From an uncultured Clostridia bacterium (GTDB lineage Bacteria > Bacillota > Clostridia > Christensenellales > Borkfalkiaceae), in NCBI GenBank assembly GCA_947628675.1, contig CANRAR010000001.1, positions 150,283 to 214,282 on the forward strand: DNA of 64,000 nt. The letters run 5' to 3'. Within the stretch, counting starts at the first letter, position 1. Each line of letters opens with the position of its first letter. Made by a program: the position numbers and the translations under genes. Under the pieces are notes generated by a model. That model was not told the origin of the DNA, made no database searches, and worked only from the letters and a program-made list of their open reading frames with translations. Of this stretch, positions 41,899 to 50,667 are shown in pieces.

Positions 41899-42831
41899 AT
41901 GGCACACATCTATTCCTCTGCCGATGCGCTCATCGGCAAAACACCCCTTCTCGAACTCACCCACATCGAAAAGGAACTCGGCTTAAAGGCAAAACTCATC
42001 GCAAAACTCGAATATTTCAACCCCGCGGGTTCGGTCAAAGATCGCATCGCCAAGGCGATGATCGAGGACGCCGAGGCGAGCGGAAAATTGAAGCCCGGCG
42101 CGACCATCATCGAGCCCACGAGCGGCAACACGGGCATCGGGCTCGCCGCCGTCGCCGCCATGAAGGGCTACAAGATCATCATCACCATGCCCGAGACGAT
42201 GTCCGTCGAACGGCGCCAACTCATCAAGGCGTACGGCGCGGAGATCGTGCTCACCGATGGCGCAAAGGGCATGAAGGGCGCAATCGCCAAGGCGGAAGAA
42301 CTCGCCGCGGCAACGCCCAATAGTTTCATCCCCGGGCAATTCGTCAACCCCGCCAACCCCAAGGCGCACCGCGAGACGACGGGCCCCGAGATCTACGAGG
42401 ATACCGACGGCAAGGTGGACATCTTCGTGGCGGGCGTCGGCACGGGCGGCACCGTGACGGGCGTGGGCGAATATCTCAAATCCAAGAACCCCGCCGTAAA
42501 AGTCGTCGCGGTCGAGCCGCTTTCCTCCGCCGTGCTCTCCACGGGCGTTGCGGGCTCGCACAAAATTCAGGGCATCGGCGCGGGCTTCGTGCCCGACATC
42601 CTCAACACGAAAATTTATGACGAGATCATCCCCGTCTCCAATGAGGACGCCTTTGCGACGGGCAAACTCATCGGCAGAAAGGAGGGCGTTTTGGTCGGCA
42701 TCTCCTCGGGCGCAGCAACGTGGGCGGCAATTCAACTTGCAAAGCGCCCCGAGAACGCGGGCAAGAACATCGTCGTGCTCCTCCCCGACACGGGAGATAG
42801 GTACCTCTCCACGCCGCTGTTTGCAGACTGA
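41899..42831 (+). CDS. cysK: cysteine synthase (O-acetylserine sulfhydrylase)
   Basis: 310 residues, cytosolic PLP enzyme. Schiff-base Lys47 in [11 protein letters not shown], substrate loop [12 protein letters not shown] near 72-83, PLP-phosphate site GTGGTVTG, and PD(T)GDRYLST at the C-terminus. Makes cysteine from O-acetylserine and sulfide. Forms a unit with an Rrf2 regulator 13 nt downstream and follows metNIQ, so sulfur amino acid supply is grouped here. Confidence 0.95.
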   Translation: MAHIYSSADALIGKTPLLELTHIEKELGLKAKLIAKLEYFNPAGSVKDRIAKAMIEDAEASGKLKPGATIIEPTSGNTGIGLAAVAAMKGYKIIITMPETMSVERRQLIKAYGAEIVLTDGAKGMKGAIAKAEELAAATPNSFIPGQFVNPANPKAHRETTGPEIYEDTDGKVDIFVAGVGTGGTVTGVGEYLKSKNPAVKVVAVEPLSSAVLSTGVAGSHKIQGIGAGFVPDILNTKIYDEIIPVSNEDAFATGKLIGRKEGVLVGISSGAATWAAIQLAKRPENAGKNIVVLLPDTGDRYLSTPLFAD

Positions 42832-42844
42832 ACGGGAGGGGGAG

Positions 42845-43270
42845 ATGAAAATTTCCACGCGCGGAAGGTATGCGCTCAGGGCATTCGTCGATATGGCGGA
42901 GCACGGCGGCGGCTTCATTCCGCTCAAAGAGATCGCGGCGCGGCAGGAGATCTCGCTTAAATACCTCGAGCCCATCATGCGGGCGGCGACAAGGAGCGGG
43001 CTCGCGGAGGCACAGCATGGCAAGGGCGGCGGCTATAAACTCGCCCGTCCGCCGCAGAGCATCACCGTGAAGGACGTCCTCCTCGTCACCGAGGGGGATC
43101 TCGCGCCCGTCGAATGCCTCGGCAAGGGGGCAAAGCCTTGTCCCCGCGCCGCCGATTGCCGCACACTCGGGATGTGGAAGGAATTCGCCCGCACGGCCGA
43201 CGCATATTTCGGCGGCATCTCTATTGCCGACCTCATGGGCGGGGCAGGCGCCTACGACTACCAAATATAA
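42845..43270 (+). CDS. Rrf2-family regulator with three cysteines (IscR/CymR-like)
   Basis: 141 residues from the ATG at 42845 behind GGGAGGGGGAG. Winged helix (MKISTRGRYALRAFVDMAEH; LKEIAARQEISLKYLEPIM; GGGYKLARPP). Cysteines C91, C99 and C105 (CLGKGAKPC, then RAADC) match in position the three Fe-S ligands of IscR, unlike Bacillus CymR, which lacks them. Linked to cysK, the likely role is cysteine or Fe-S-responsive repression of cysK through the dyad at 41866. Longer upstream in-frame starts lie inside cysK and are rejected. Confidence 0.88.
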   Translation: MKISTRGRYALRAFVDMAEHGGGFIPLKEIAARQEISLKYLEPIMRAATRSGLAEAQHGKGGGYKLARPPQSITVKDVLLVTEGDLAPVECLGKGAKPCPRAADCRTLGMWKEFARTADAYFGGISIADLMGGAGAYDYQI

Positions 43271-43304
43271 TTGATAAAATCACAAGAACAGAAACACATA
43301 AGAG

Positions 43305-43327
43305 CGCGCCTTTTGGGCGCGTTTTTC
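43305..43327 (+). terminator. terminator after the Rrf2 gene
   Basis: CGCGCC, loop TTTTG, GGCGCG, then TTTTT. Confidence 0.8.
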
Positions 43328-43400
43328 TATGCGCGATCCATGGGCGGCGGCCTTTCTCTGATTATAATTCACAAAAATAGAAAAATTTTATCAAAACCCC

Positions 43401-43429
43401 TTGCAAAATCAAGAATTTTGGTGTATAAT
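43401..43429 (+). promoter_or_regulatory. promoter of the nucleoside kinase gene
   Basis: TTGCAA (43401-43406), 17-bp spacer, TATAAT (43424-43429). Confidence 0.75.
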
Positions 43430-43485
43430 AGGTCACCAACCGAAAATAAAAGAGGGAAAAAACAAGAAACAAAAGGGGAAAAATT

Positions 43486-45144
43486 ATGATAAAAGTTTCG
43501 TTCAACAACAAGCAGGTGTCCGTAGAGGAGGGCACACGGGTTCTGGAACTCGTAGAGCCCAAGGACAGGAAAAACCTCGTCGTGTGTCAAGTGGGCGCGC
43601 AGGTGAAGGAACTCCGCTATCGGCTCTCCGAAAAGAACAATGGCATGACCATAAAACTCCTCAATTTGAGCAATGCCGAGGCGGGCAGAGCGTACAGGGC
43701 GAGTTTGCAGTACATCGTCGCCATGGCGTTTTACAGGATCTATCCCGACGTGCGGATCCGCTTTTCCTACAACATTTCGCGCTCCATCTGCTGTCAGGCG
43801 CTCACCGAGAGTTTCAATATGGCGCGCGCCGTCGAGGCCATCACCCGCGAGGTGGGGCGCATCATCGAGGCGGATCTGCCCATCGAGCGCGTCACCGTGA
43901 CGGTGGAGGAGGCGACGGAGATCTACAAGAAGTTCCACCTCGACGACAAGATAGAGATCCTCAAATACCGCCCCGAGAACACGGTGCACCTCTACAAGTG
44001 CGGCGAATATTACAACTACCTGCACAGTTACATGGTGCCCTCCACGGGGTGCATCCACAACTACGCCATCACGCCGTACAGCCCCGGCTTCATCATCCAA
44101 TACCCCCGCCACGATCTCGATGCGCACATTCCCGAGTTCGAGGAGGAGGCGACCTACTGTAAGACGCTCCAACGGGCGTATAATTGGGCGGATAAGACCA
44201 AGACGCAGAACGTGAACGACATCAACCGAATGATCGAAGCGGGCGAGACGCTGGAATTCGTGCAGATGTGCGAGGCGTACCACAACCGCCAGCTCGCCGA
44301 ACTCGGCGCGACGATCGAAAAGCACATCAAGGAAGTCCGCCTCATCGCCATCGCGGGGCCGAGTTCGAGCGGCAAGACGACGTTCTGTAACCGCCTCCGC
44401 ATCGAACTTTTGTCCCGCGGCATCGCCCCCGTCACCATCTCCTTGGACGATTACTATTTCGAGAAGGCGCGCATCTGCGAAATTCAGGGCAAGCCGCGCG
44501 AGAAACTCGATTTGGAGCACATCGACTGCCTCGACATCGAACTCTTCAACAAGGATCTCTACGATCTCATCAACGGCGAACAGGTCACCCTGCCGCGCTT
44601 CAATTTCAGTGCGGATCGCCGCGAGGAGGGCAAGACCATCCGCGTCGAACACAACGTGCCCATCATCATCGAGGGCATCCACGCGCTCAACGAAAAACTC
44701 ACGAAGTCCATCCCCAAGCACCAAAAATTCAAGGTCTACATCGCCCCCCATGCGCAGATGAACATCGATAACCACTCGCCGCTCTCCGTCACCAACGTGC
44801 GGCTCATACGGCGCATCGTCCGCGATATGAAGTTCCGCAACTGCTCTGCCGCCAACACCATCGATATGTGGCAATCGGTGCGCAACGGCGAATTCCGCTG
44901 GATCTATCCCAACCAGGAAAACGCCGACTTCGTGTTCAATTCCAGCCTCGGCTACGAACTCTGCGCCCTCAAAGCGCAGGCGATGGAGGCGCTCACGAAG
45001 ATCTCGACGGCCGACCCGCAGTACCTCGTGGCGAACCGGCTCATCAAGACGTTGAAGTATTTCCGTGAGATCGACGACGAATCGCTCATCCCGTGCAATT
45101 CCCTTCTTCGGGAGTTCATCGGCGGCAGCTGCTTCAAGGTGTGA
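43486..45144 (+). CDS. TGS-domain nucleoside (uridine-type) kinase
   Basis: 552 residues, cytosolic. N-terminal TGS-like domain (about 1-60) and a ThrRS second-additional-domain-like segment (about 60-180, including the altered HxxxH-type region), followed by a phosphoribulokinase/uridine-kinase domain with Walker A AGPSSSGKTTFCNRL near 289-303 and DDYYFE, IIEGIHAL. This three-part architecture is a known but poorly studied Bacillota/Bacteroidota family. Probably phosphorylates uridine/cytidine or a related nucleoside; the N-terminal half may bind RNA or nucleotide. Own promoter, SD AAAGGGG. Confidence 0.9.
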   Translation: MIKVSFNNKQVSVEEGTRVLELVEPKDRKNLVVCQVGAQVKELRYRLSEKNNGMTIKLLNLSNAEAGRAYRASLQYIVAMAFYRIYPDVRIRFSYNISRSICCQALTESFNMARAVEAITREVGRIIEADLPIERVTVTVEEATEIYKKFHLDDKIEILKYRPENTVHLYKCGEYYNYLHSYMVPSTGCIHNYAITPYSPGFIIQYPRHDLDAHIPEFEEEATYCKTLQRAYNWADKTKTQNVNDINRMIEAGETLEFVQMCEAYHNRQLAELGATIEKHIKEVRLIAIAGPSSSGKTTFCNRLRIELLSRGIAPVTISLDDYYFEKARICEIQGKPREKLDLEHIDCLDIELFNKDLYDLINGEQVTLPRFNFSADRREEGKTIRVEHNVPIIIEGIHALNEKLTKSIPKHQKFKVYIAPHAQMNIDNHSPLSVTNVRLIRRIVRDMKFRNCSAANTIDMWQSVRNGEFRWIYPNQENADFVFNSSLGYELCALKAQAMEALTKISTADPQYLVANRLIKTLKYFREIDDESLIPCNSLLREFIGGSCFKV

Positions 45145-45220
45145 TCTTCCGCTCCCGCGGGGTTCGAACCGTCCCATTATGGTGACCCGTAAGCGACCCC
45201 GCCCGAACATCGAGATCCGG

Positions 45221-45252
45221 AAAAAGAACGTCCTTCGGGGCGCTCTTTTTTT
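45221..45252 (+). terminator. imperfect terminator after the nucleoside kinase
   Basis: AAAAAGAACGTCC, TTC, GGGGCGCTCTTTTTTT. The stem has mismatches but a long U tract. Confidence 0.6.
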
Positions 45253-45379
45253 GTTCAGGGAGGGGAATTTTCCCAAAACCGTCACCTTATATTTCCTCGC
45301 CGAGATATGATGAAATAGGGGCGGTTTGTTTGCCGCCCGAAGAGCGCGCCGCAAGGCGCGTTTTCAAGGAGGAAATGAA

Positions 45380-46042
45380 ATGATCTACAGACGTTGTAAT
45401 CCCTGCGGGAACCCCTGCGGCAATCCCTGCGGAAACTATATGTGCGGGTGCGGCTATGTCGTGCGCGGCGCGACGGGCGCCACAGGCGCAACGGGCCCCC
45501 AAGGCCCGCAGGGTCCCGCCACCATCACGGTGGGGCAGACTGTGACGGGCGAGCCCGGTACGGCGGCCTCCGTCGTCTCGACGGGTGGCGCGAACGCCGT
45601 GCTCACCTTTACCATTCCGCGCGGCGCAACGGGCGCAACGGGAGCCACAGGTGCAACGGGCGAAACGGGCCCCGCTGGTGCAACGGGCCCCGCTGGTGCA
45701 ACGGGTGCAACAGGCGAAACGGGTCCCCAAGGCCCCGCAGGTCCCCAAGGCGCGACGGGCGAAACGGGCCCGCAGGGTGCAGTGGGCGCGACGCCCGTCA
45801 TCACGGCGGCAGCGGAGACGGGCGAGCCCGAGAGCGAGGTGACCGTGGTGCAGACGGGCACCCCCGAGGCGCCCATCCTCACCTTCACCATTCCGCGGGG
45901 CGCCACGGGCGCGTCGCCCGCCGAGGCGACCGCCGTTCCCGACGTCGCAACGCCCGCCACCGCCACCACGGAGGAAGTCGCCAACACGCTCAACGCGCTG
46001 CTTGCGAGCCTCCGCGCGGCGGGGATCCTCGCCGATACCTGA
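45380..46042 (+). CDS. collagen-like repeat protein with Cys-rich N-terminus
   Basis: 220 residues, ATG at 45380 behind AAGGAGG. N-terminus [20 protein letters not shown] (about 6-25) with no signal peptide. Two blocks of Gly-X-Y repeats (GAT/GPQ/GET/GPA; about 29-46 and 78-135) alternate with repeated modules ending [11 protein letters not shown]. The C-terminus is a helical/Ala-Thr-rich region. Such proteins in Clostridia and Bacillus (BclA-like) coat spores or the cell surface; lack of a signal peptide favours a spore outer layer assembled from the mother cell. The Cys cluster could crosslink or attach it. No other spore genes nearby. Confidence 0.82.
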   Translation: MIYRRCNPCGNPCGNPCGNYMCGCGYVVRGATGATGATGPQGPQGPATITVGQTVTGEPGTAASVVSTGGANAVLTFTIPRGATGATGATGATGETGPAGATGPAGATGATGETGPQGPAGPQGATGETGPQGAVGATPVITAAAETGEPESEVTVVQTGTPEAPILTFTIPRGATGASPAEATAVPDVATPATATTEEVANTLNALLASLRAAGILADT

Positions 46043-46081
46043 CGAGCCCACAAGAGAAATACCAAAGAAAAATTTTGCGCT

Positions 46082-46117
46082 CGCGGGAAAAATGCCCGCG
46101 GGCGTTTGATTATTTTT
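46082..46117 (+). terminator. terminator after the collagen-like gene
   Basis: CGCGGG (46082-46087) pairs with CCCGCG (46095-46100), followed by a T-rich segment (TTTGATTATTTTT). Confidence 0.6.
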
Positions 46118-46134
46118 CCCGTTGCGTATATAAT
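46106..46134 (+). promoter_or_regulatory. promoter of the P2A ATPase gene
   Basis: TTGATT (46106-46111), 17-bp spacer, TATAAT (46129-46134). Confidence 0.65.
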
Positions 46135-46184
46135 AGACATAACAAACAACAAGCGCCGCGCAAGCGGCAACATGGAAGGCGACA

Positions 46185-48908
46185 ATGGAAGAGCAACAGA
46201 CGACAACGGAAACAACTGCACAAACGGAAACGGCGCCGCAAGCGCAAACGAGGGCGTGGCACACGCTCTCCGTGGAAGAAGCGCTCACGGCGGCACATTC
46301 CACTGCGGCGGGGCTCACCTCGGAGGAGGCGCAACGGCGGCTCGCGGAGAACGGCGCCAACGAACTGAAAGCGCAAAAGAAGAAGAGCATCTGGCGCATG
46401 ATCTTCGAGCAGATCTGGGACGTCATGATCCTCATCCTCTTGGGCGCGGCGGTCATCTCGCTCGTCTTCGAGGAGTGGGCGGAGGCCGTCGTCATCTTCG
46501 TCATCATCGTCGTGAACGCCGTCATCGGCGTCGTGGAGGAGAAGAAGGCGGCAGATGCGCTCGCCGCCCTCAAAGACCTCAACGCACCCACCGCGCGCGT
46601 CCTTCGCGACGGCAAGGAGCAGGTCATTCCCGCCGCCGACCTCGTCGTGGGCGACATCGTGTTTTTGGAGGACGGGTGCGTCATTCCCGCGGATATCCGC
46701 CTCCTGAAGGAATCCAACCTGAAGGTGCAGGAGGCGGCGCTCACGGGCGAAAGTGTGCCCGTAGATAAGGATGCGCCCACCGTCTGCGCGGCGGATGCGC
46801 CCCTCGGCGACCGCGTCAACATGGCGTATTCCTCGTCCATTGCGACCTACGGCACGGGCATGGGCGTCGTCGCCGAGACGGGGATGCGCACCGAGGTGGG
46901 GCGCATCGCGGGGATGCTCTCCGAGACGGATGAGACCGCCACTCCCTTAAAGCGCAAACTCAACAAGGTGGGCAAGGTGCTCTCCCTTGTCGGCGTCGTC
47001 ATCGCCGTCGTGATGCTCTGCATCGGGCTCATTTACGATGTGGAAAATTGGAAGACGGCGCTTCTAACCGCCATTTCGCTCGCCATTTCGGTGATCCCCG
47101 AGGGCTTGCCCGCGACGGCGACCGTCGTCATGGCGCTCGGCGTCCAGCGCATGGCAAAGCGGCAGGCGCTCGTGAGGAAACTTCCCGCCGTCGAAACCTT
47201 GGGCAGTGCGACCGTCGTCTGCTGCGACAAGACGGGTACGCTCACTATGAACAAGATGACCGTCGTCAGCTTCTTCCCCGCGAAGGAGGCCATCGAGGGG
47301 ACGCCCGTAAAACTTTCCGAGGGGGAGAAGGGGGAGGAGACCCGCTCGCGCTTTGAACTCATCCGCGCGGCGGTGCTCTGCAACAACGCCGCCAAGGACG
47401 GCAAGGGCGGGACGCTCGGCGATCCCACCGAGGGCGCGCTCCTCTATTTTGCCGACGAAATGGGCGAGAGCAGCGAGGCGCTCACGGAAAACTACCCGCG
47501 CGTCTACGAACAGCCCTTCGATTCGGACAGAAAGCGGATGTCCTCCGTCAACCGCATCAACGGCGAACTCGTCGCCTACACCAAGGGCGCGACGGATGAA
47601 CTCCTGCCGCAATGCAGCAGCATTCTCATCGGGAATGAAGTCCGCCCCATGACGGAGGAGGATAGGAACGCCATCCTGAAGACGGCGTTTGCGATGTCCG
47701 AACAGGCTCTGCGCGTCTTGGGCTACGCCACGCGCACCGTCGATCACACGCCCGCCGAGGGCGAAAACGTGGAGACGGGGCTCACTTTCATCGGGCTCAC
47801 CTGCATGATCGACCCGCCGCGCACCGAGGTCATCGGCGCGGTGAAAAGTTGCCACGAAGCGGGCATCCGCGTCGTCATGATCACGGGCGACCACAAGGTG
47901 ACCGCCGTCGCCATCGGCAAGGCGCTCGGCATCTACGAGGAGGGCAACACCGCCGTGACGGGCGCCGAACTTGCCGCCATGTCCGATACCGAACTCGACG
48001 AGGCGGTCAAAACGACCACCGTGTTCGCGCGCGTATCGCCTTCGGATAAATTGCGCATCATGCAATCGTTACAGCGCTGCGGCGAAGTGGCTGCCATGAC
48101 GGGGGACGGCGTAAACGATTCCCCTGCGTTGAAGGCCGCCGACATCGGCATTGCGATGGGCTCGGGGACCGACGTCGCCAAGGACGCCGCGGACATGGTG
48201 CTCATGGACGACAACTTCACGACCATCGAGAGCGCCGTCCGCGAGGGCAGAAGGGTATATCGCAACATCCAAAAGGTCATACAATATTTGCTCTCGGGGA
48301 ACATCGCGGAGATCCTAGTGCTCTTCATCGCCACGCTCTTCAACCTGCCCGCGCCCCTTCTTGCGATGCACGTTCTCATCATCAATCTCGTCACGGATAC
48401 GCTCCCCGCGCTCGCGCTCGGCGTAGATCCCGCCGACAAGAACGTGATGAAGGTGCCGCCCGTCAAGAGCGGAACGCTGTTCGAAAAGGGGCTCGTGTGG
48501 AGGGTCGTGCTTCACGGCGCATTCATCAGCGCGGCGACGCTCGGCGCCTACTTCATCGGGCTCTCCTATGACCATTCCGAAAAGCACATCGTCGCCATGA
48601 CGATGGCGTTCGCCGTCATTGCACTCTCGCAACTTTTGCACTCGTTCAATCAGCGGTCGAACACGGAGTCCATCTTCTCGCGCGGGAACGGGCACAACCC
48701 CATGCTGTTTGCGATGATCGGCGCGTCGTTTCTCATCTCGGCGGCAGTGCTCTTCATCCCGCCGCTGCAATCGTTTTTCAATTTCACCTTCCTCTCGTGG
48801 GAGCAGTACCTCATCGTGTTGGCGCTCTCCGTCGCGCCGCTTGTGTGCGTGGAGATCTCCAAACTCGTCATCCGCATTCTGCGCAAGCACGGGAAACAGG
48901 TGGGATAA
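46185..48908 (+). CDS. P2A-type cation (Ca2+-like) transporting ATPase
   Basis: 907 residues, about ten membrane helices. Cation-ATPase N domain (about 26-90), actuator with LTGESVPV, M4 site SVIPEGLPATATVVMALGVQ, phosphorylation motif CDKTGTLTMNK (D348), MITGDHKVTA, MTGDGVNDSPALKAADIGIA and a C-terminal six-helix domain. PEGLPA and the M6 region NLVTDTLPALALG fit SERCA-type Ca2+ pumps. An added N-terminal Thr/Gln-rich stretch (1-25) is low complexity. Exports Ca2+ or Mn2+ (ion inferred). LDH follows 9 nt downstream. Confidence 0.92.
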   Translation: MEEQQTTTETTAQTETAPQAQTRAWHTLSVEEALTAAHSTAAGLTSEEAQRRLAENGANELKAQKKKSIWRMIFEQIWDVMILILLGAAVISLVFEEWAEAVVIFVIIVVNAVIGVVEEKKAADALAALKDLNAPTARVLRDGKEQVIPAADLVVGDIVFLEDGCVIPADIRLLKESNLKVQEAALTGESVPVDKDAPTVCAADAPLGDRVNMAYSSSIATYGTGMGVVAETGMRTEVGRIAGMLSETDETATPLKRKLNKVGKVLSLVGVVIAVVMLCIGLIYDVENWKTALLTAISLAISVIPEGLPATATVVMALGVQRMAKRQALVRKLPAVETLGSATVVCCDKTGTLTMNKMTVVSFFPAKEAIEGTPVKLSEGEKGEETRSRFELIRAAVLCNNAAKDGKGGTLGDPTEGALLYFADEMGESSEALTENYPRVYEQPFDSDRKRMSSVNRINGELVAYTKGATDELLPQCSSILIGNEVRPMTEEDRNAILKTAFAMSEQALRVLGYATRTVDHTPAEGENVETGLTFIGLTCMIDPPRTEVIGAVKSCHEAGIRVVMITGDHKVTAVAIGKALGIYEEGNTAVTGAELAAMSDTELDEAVKTTTVFARVSPSDKLRIMQSLQRCGEVAAMTGDGVNDSPALKAADIGIAMGSGTDVAKDAADMVLMDDNFTTIESAVREGRRVYRNIQKVIQYLLSGNIAEILVLFIATLFNLPAPLLAMHVLIINLVTDTLPALALGVDPADKNVMKVPPVKSGTLFEKGLVWRVVLHGAFISAATLGAYFIGLSYDHSEKHIVAMTMAFAVIALSQLLHSFNQRSNTESIFSRGNGHNPMLFAMIGASFLISAAVLFIPPLQSFFNFTFLSWEQYLIVLALSVAPLVCVEISKLVIRILRKHGKQVG

Positions 48909-48917
48909 AGGAGTTTT

Positions 48918-49949
48918 ATGAAGATAGCGTTTTTCGACGCAAAAGATTACGACATCCCGTCCTTTACGCGGTGCGGCAAGGGCGCGGGGGTAGAGTTCAA
49001 ATTTTACGAGACCAAACTCGACGAGGACACCGTAAAACTCGCCAAGGGGTTCGACGGCGTGTGCGTGTTCGTCAACGATACGGTGAACGCCGCCGTCGTG
49101 GACAAGTTGTACGATTACGGCGTGCGCATCATCGCGCTCCGCTGTGCGGGGTATAACAACGTCGATCTCGAGCGGTGCTTCGGCAAAATTCACGTGGTGC
49201 ACGTGCCCGCCTACTCGCCGTACGCCGTCGCCGAGCACACCATGGCGATGCTCCTCACCTCGGTGCGCCGCATCCACAAGGCGTACAACCGCACCAAGGA
49301 TTTCAACTTCTCTTTGAGCGGCCTCATGGGCTTCGATCTGCACGGAAAGACGGTGGGCGTCGTCGGCACGGGCAAAATCGGCCGCGTCTTCATCGACATC
49401 TGCCGCGGCTTCGGGATGCACGTCATCGCCTACGATAAATTCCCGGGCAAGGAGGGGGACATCCAATACGTCTCCCTCGACGAACTGTTCGAGACGAGCG
49501 ACATCATCTCCCTGCACTGCCCGCTCACCGAGGACACGCACCATTTGATCGGCAAGAACGCCCTCGGGAAGATGAAGAAGGGGGTCATCCTTCTGAACAC
49601 CTCGCGCGGGGCGCTCATCGACGCCGAGGCGCTCATCGAGGCGATCAAACAGCGCATCGTGGGCGCGGCGTGTCTCGACGTGTACGAGGAGGAGTCGGAT
49701 ATCTTCTTCCGCGACTTCTCGGGGCACATCGTGGAGGACGACGTCTTGGCGCGCCTCATCTCCATGCCCAACGTCATCGTCACGAGCCATCAGGCGTTTC
49801 TCACCGAGGAGGCGCTCACCAACATCGCCGAGACGACGGTGAAGAACCTCGTCTCCTTCCGCGACGGGGAAGTCCCCGAAAACGAACTGTGCTACAACTG
49901 CGGCCGCGTGGAAGATTGCCGCAAACAGCGCAAGGGGAAGTGTTTTTGA
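48918..49949 (+). CDS. ldhA: D-lactate dehydrogenase (2-hydroxyacid dehydrogenase)
   Basis: 343 residues, cytosolic. NAD site VGVVGTGKIGRVFIDIC near 148-164; catalytic Arg in NTSRGALID, Glu in the CLDVYEEES region, and His in TSHQAFLTEEAL, as in LdhA. Reduces pyruvate to D-lactate, regenerating NAD+. Odd: a C-terminal tail of about 20 residues with four Cys (CYNCGRVEDC...KCF) that I read as extra to the usual family end, possibly a metal or redox site. Ribosome site AAAGGAG; probably co-transcribed with the ATPase. Confidence 0.9.
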   Translation: MKIAFFDAKDYDIPSFTRCGKGAGVEFKFYETKLDEDTVKLAKGFDGVCVFVNDTVNAAVVDKLYDYGVRIIALRCAGYNNVDLERCFGKIHVVHVPAYSPYAVAEHTMAMLLTSVRRIHKAYNRTKDFNFSLSGLMGFDLHGKTVGVVGTGKIGRVFIDICRGFGMHVIAYDKFPGKEGDIQYVSLDELFETSDIISLHCPLTEDTHHLIGKNALGKMKKGVILLNTSRGALIDAEALIEAIKQRIVGAACLDVYEEESDIFFRDFSGHIVEDDVLARLISMPNVIVTSHQAFLTEEALTNIAETTVKNLVSFRDGEVPENELCYNCGRVEDCRKQRKGKCF

Positions 49950-49963
49950 GCAAACTTCGGCGG

Positions 49964-50004
49964 GCGTTTTCTTGCACAGCGCAGGAAAACGCTTGCTTTT
50001 TTTT
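49964..50004 (+). terminator. terminator after ldhA
   Basis: GCGTTTTC (49964-49971) pairs with GAAAACGC (49985-49992), followed by TTGC and eight Ts. Confidence 0.75.
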
Positions 50005-50250
50005 GCGCAATATAGTAAGATAGTGGCGTTCCCATCCCGAAAAAGATTTGCGTAGCAAAGATTTTTTGGGAAGAGGAGGTGCCGCTCGCCAAAGGAGCTT
50101 TTCGCAAGAAAAGCGTGAAAAGCGGGCGCGCAAAAGAAAAAAATCACAAAAAAGATTGCGTAGCAAGATTTTTTGTGAAGAGGAGCGGCAACGGAGCGCA
50201 CTTGCCCTTTGCGGGACGCAAAGGGCTCAAAGCGGAGTTTGCCGCGACGC
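49993..50250 (+). other. tRNA-Arg leader with four hairpins, two carrying tandem G-A motifs
   Basis: Possible promoter TTGCTT (49993-49998), 17 nt, TAAGAT (50016-50021). Hairpins: 50036-50070 and 50144-50178, both A-rich stems with opposed GA/GA internal loops under a 4-5 bp TTGC-type stem and GTA loop; 50097-50114 (GCTTTTC, GCAA loop); and 50205-50227 (CCCTTTGCG, GGA, CGCAAAGGG). It then runs into the tRNA. Confidence 0.5.
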
Positions 50251-50325
50251 GCTTCCGTAGTTAAATGGATATAACAAGTCCCTCCTAAGGATTAGTTAGC
50301 AGTTCGATTCTGCTCGGGAGTACCA
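50251..50325 (+). tRNA. tRNA-Arg (anticodon CCU)
   Basis: 75 nt with encoded CCA. Acceptor GCTTCCG/CGGGAGT (two wobble pairs), D stem GTTA/TAAC, anticodon stem AGTCC/GGATT with loop CTCCTAA (anticodon CCT at 50284-50286, reads AGG), T arm AGCAG-TTCGATT-CTGCT, discriminator A. Terminator follows. Confidence 0.93.
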
Positions 50326-50360
50326 AAAGAGAGATAGGCATTTGCCTGTCTCTCTTTTGC
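50326..50360 (+). terminator. terminator after tRNA-Arg
   Basis: AAAGAGAGATAGGC, ATTT loop, GCCTGTCTCTCTTT, then more Ts. Confidence 0.8.
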
Positions 50361-50567
50361 TTTTTTGCAGTGATTTTTTCGAATTTTTTGCAAAAAACCA
50401 TGGACGGAAGGGGGTGGAAAGATGGCGCCAACGAGGGGGCAAAAAGCGTCTGATTTCGCCTCGATCCAGCGCAAAAAGCGACAAAATTTTCTCAAAATTG
50501 TGCATACGTCATCAAAATACGACGTCCTCGTCCATTTTTTGTCATATATATTCATGACACCATTTGC

Positions 50568-50652
50568 TTGACAATGGGGGGGGGTGGATGTATCATTAAT
50601 TGAACGAATTCAGCGGGATAAACAATTTTCCGAAATATATCATATATTTCGG
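50568..50652 (+). promoter_or_regulatory. promoter with a nine-G spacer tract, plus a 23-bp palindrome in the leader
   Basis: TTGACA (50568-50573), exactly 17 bp, TATCAT (50591-50596). Nine Gs (50576-50584) make up half the spacer. In the leader CCGAAATATAT-C-ATATATTTCGG (50630-50652) is a perfect 11-bp dyad just before the GAGGA ribosome site: operator or translation-control hairpin. Confidence 0.72.
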
Positions 50653-50667
50653 GGTTGAGGATTACGG

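Noticed and set aside
45145..45220. Part of a tRNA or tmRNA (GGTTCGAACC)
   Set aside because: Only a T-loop-like fragment; no acceptor, anticodon or D-arm can be folded around it.
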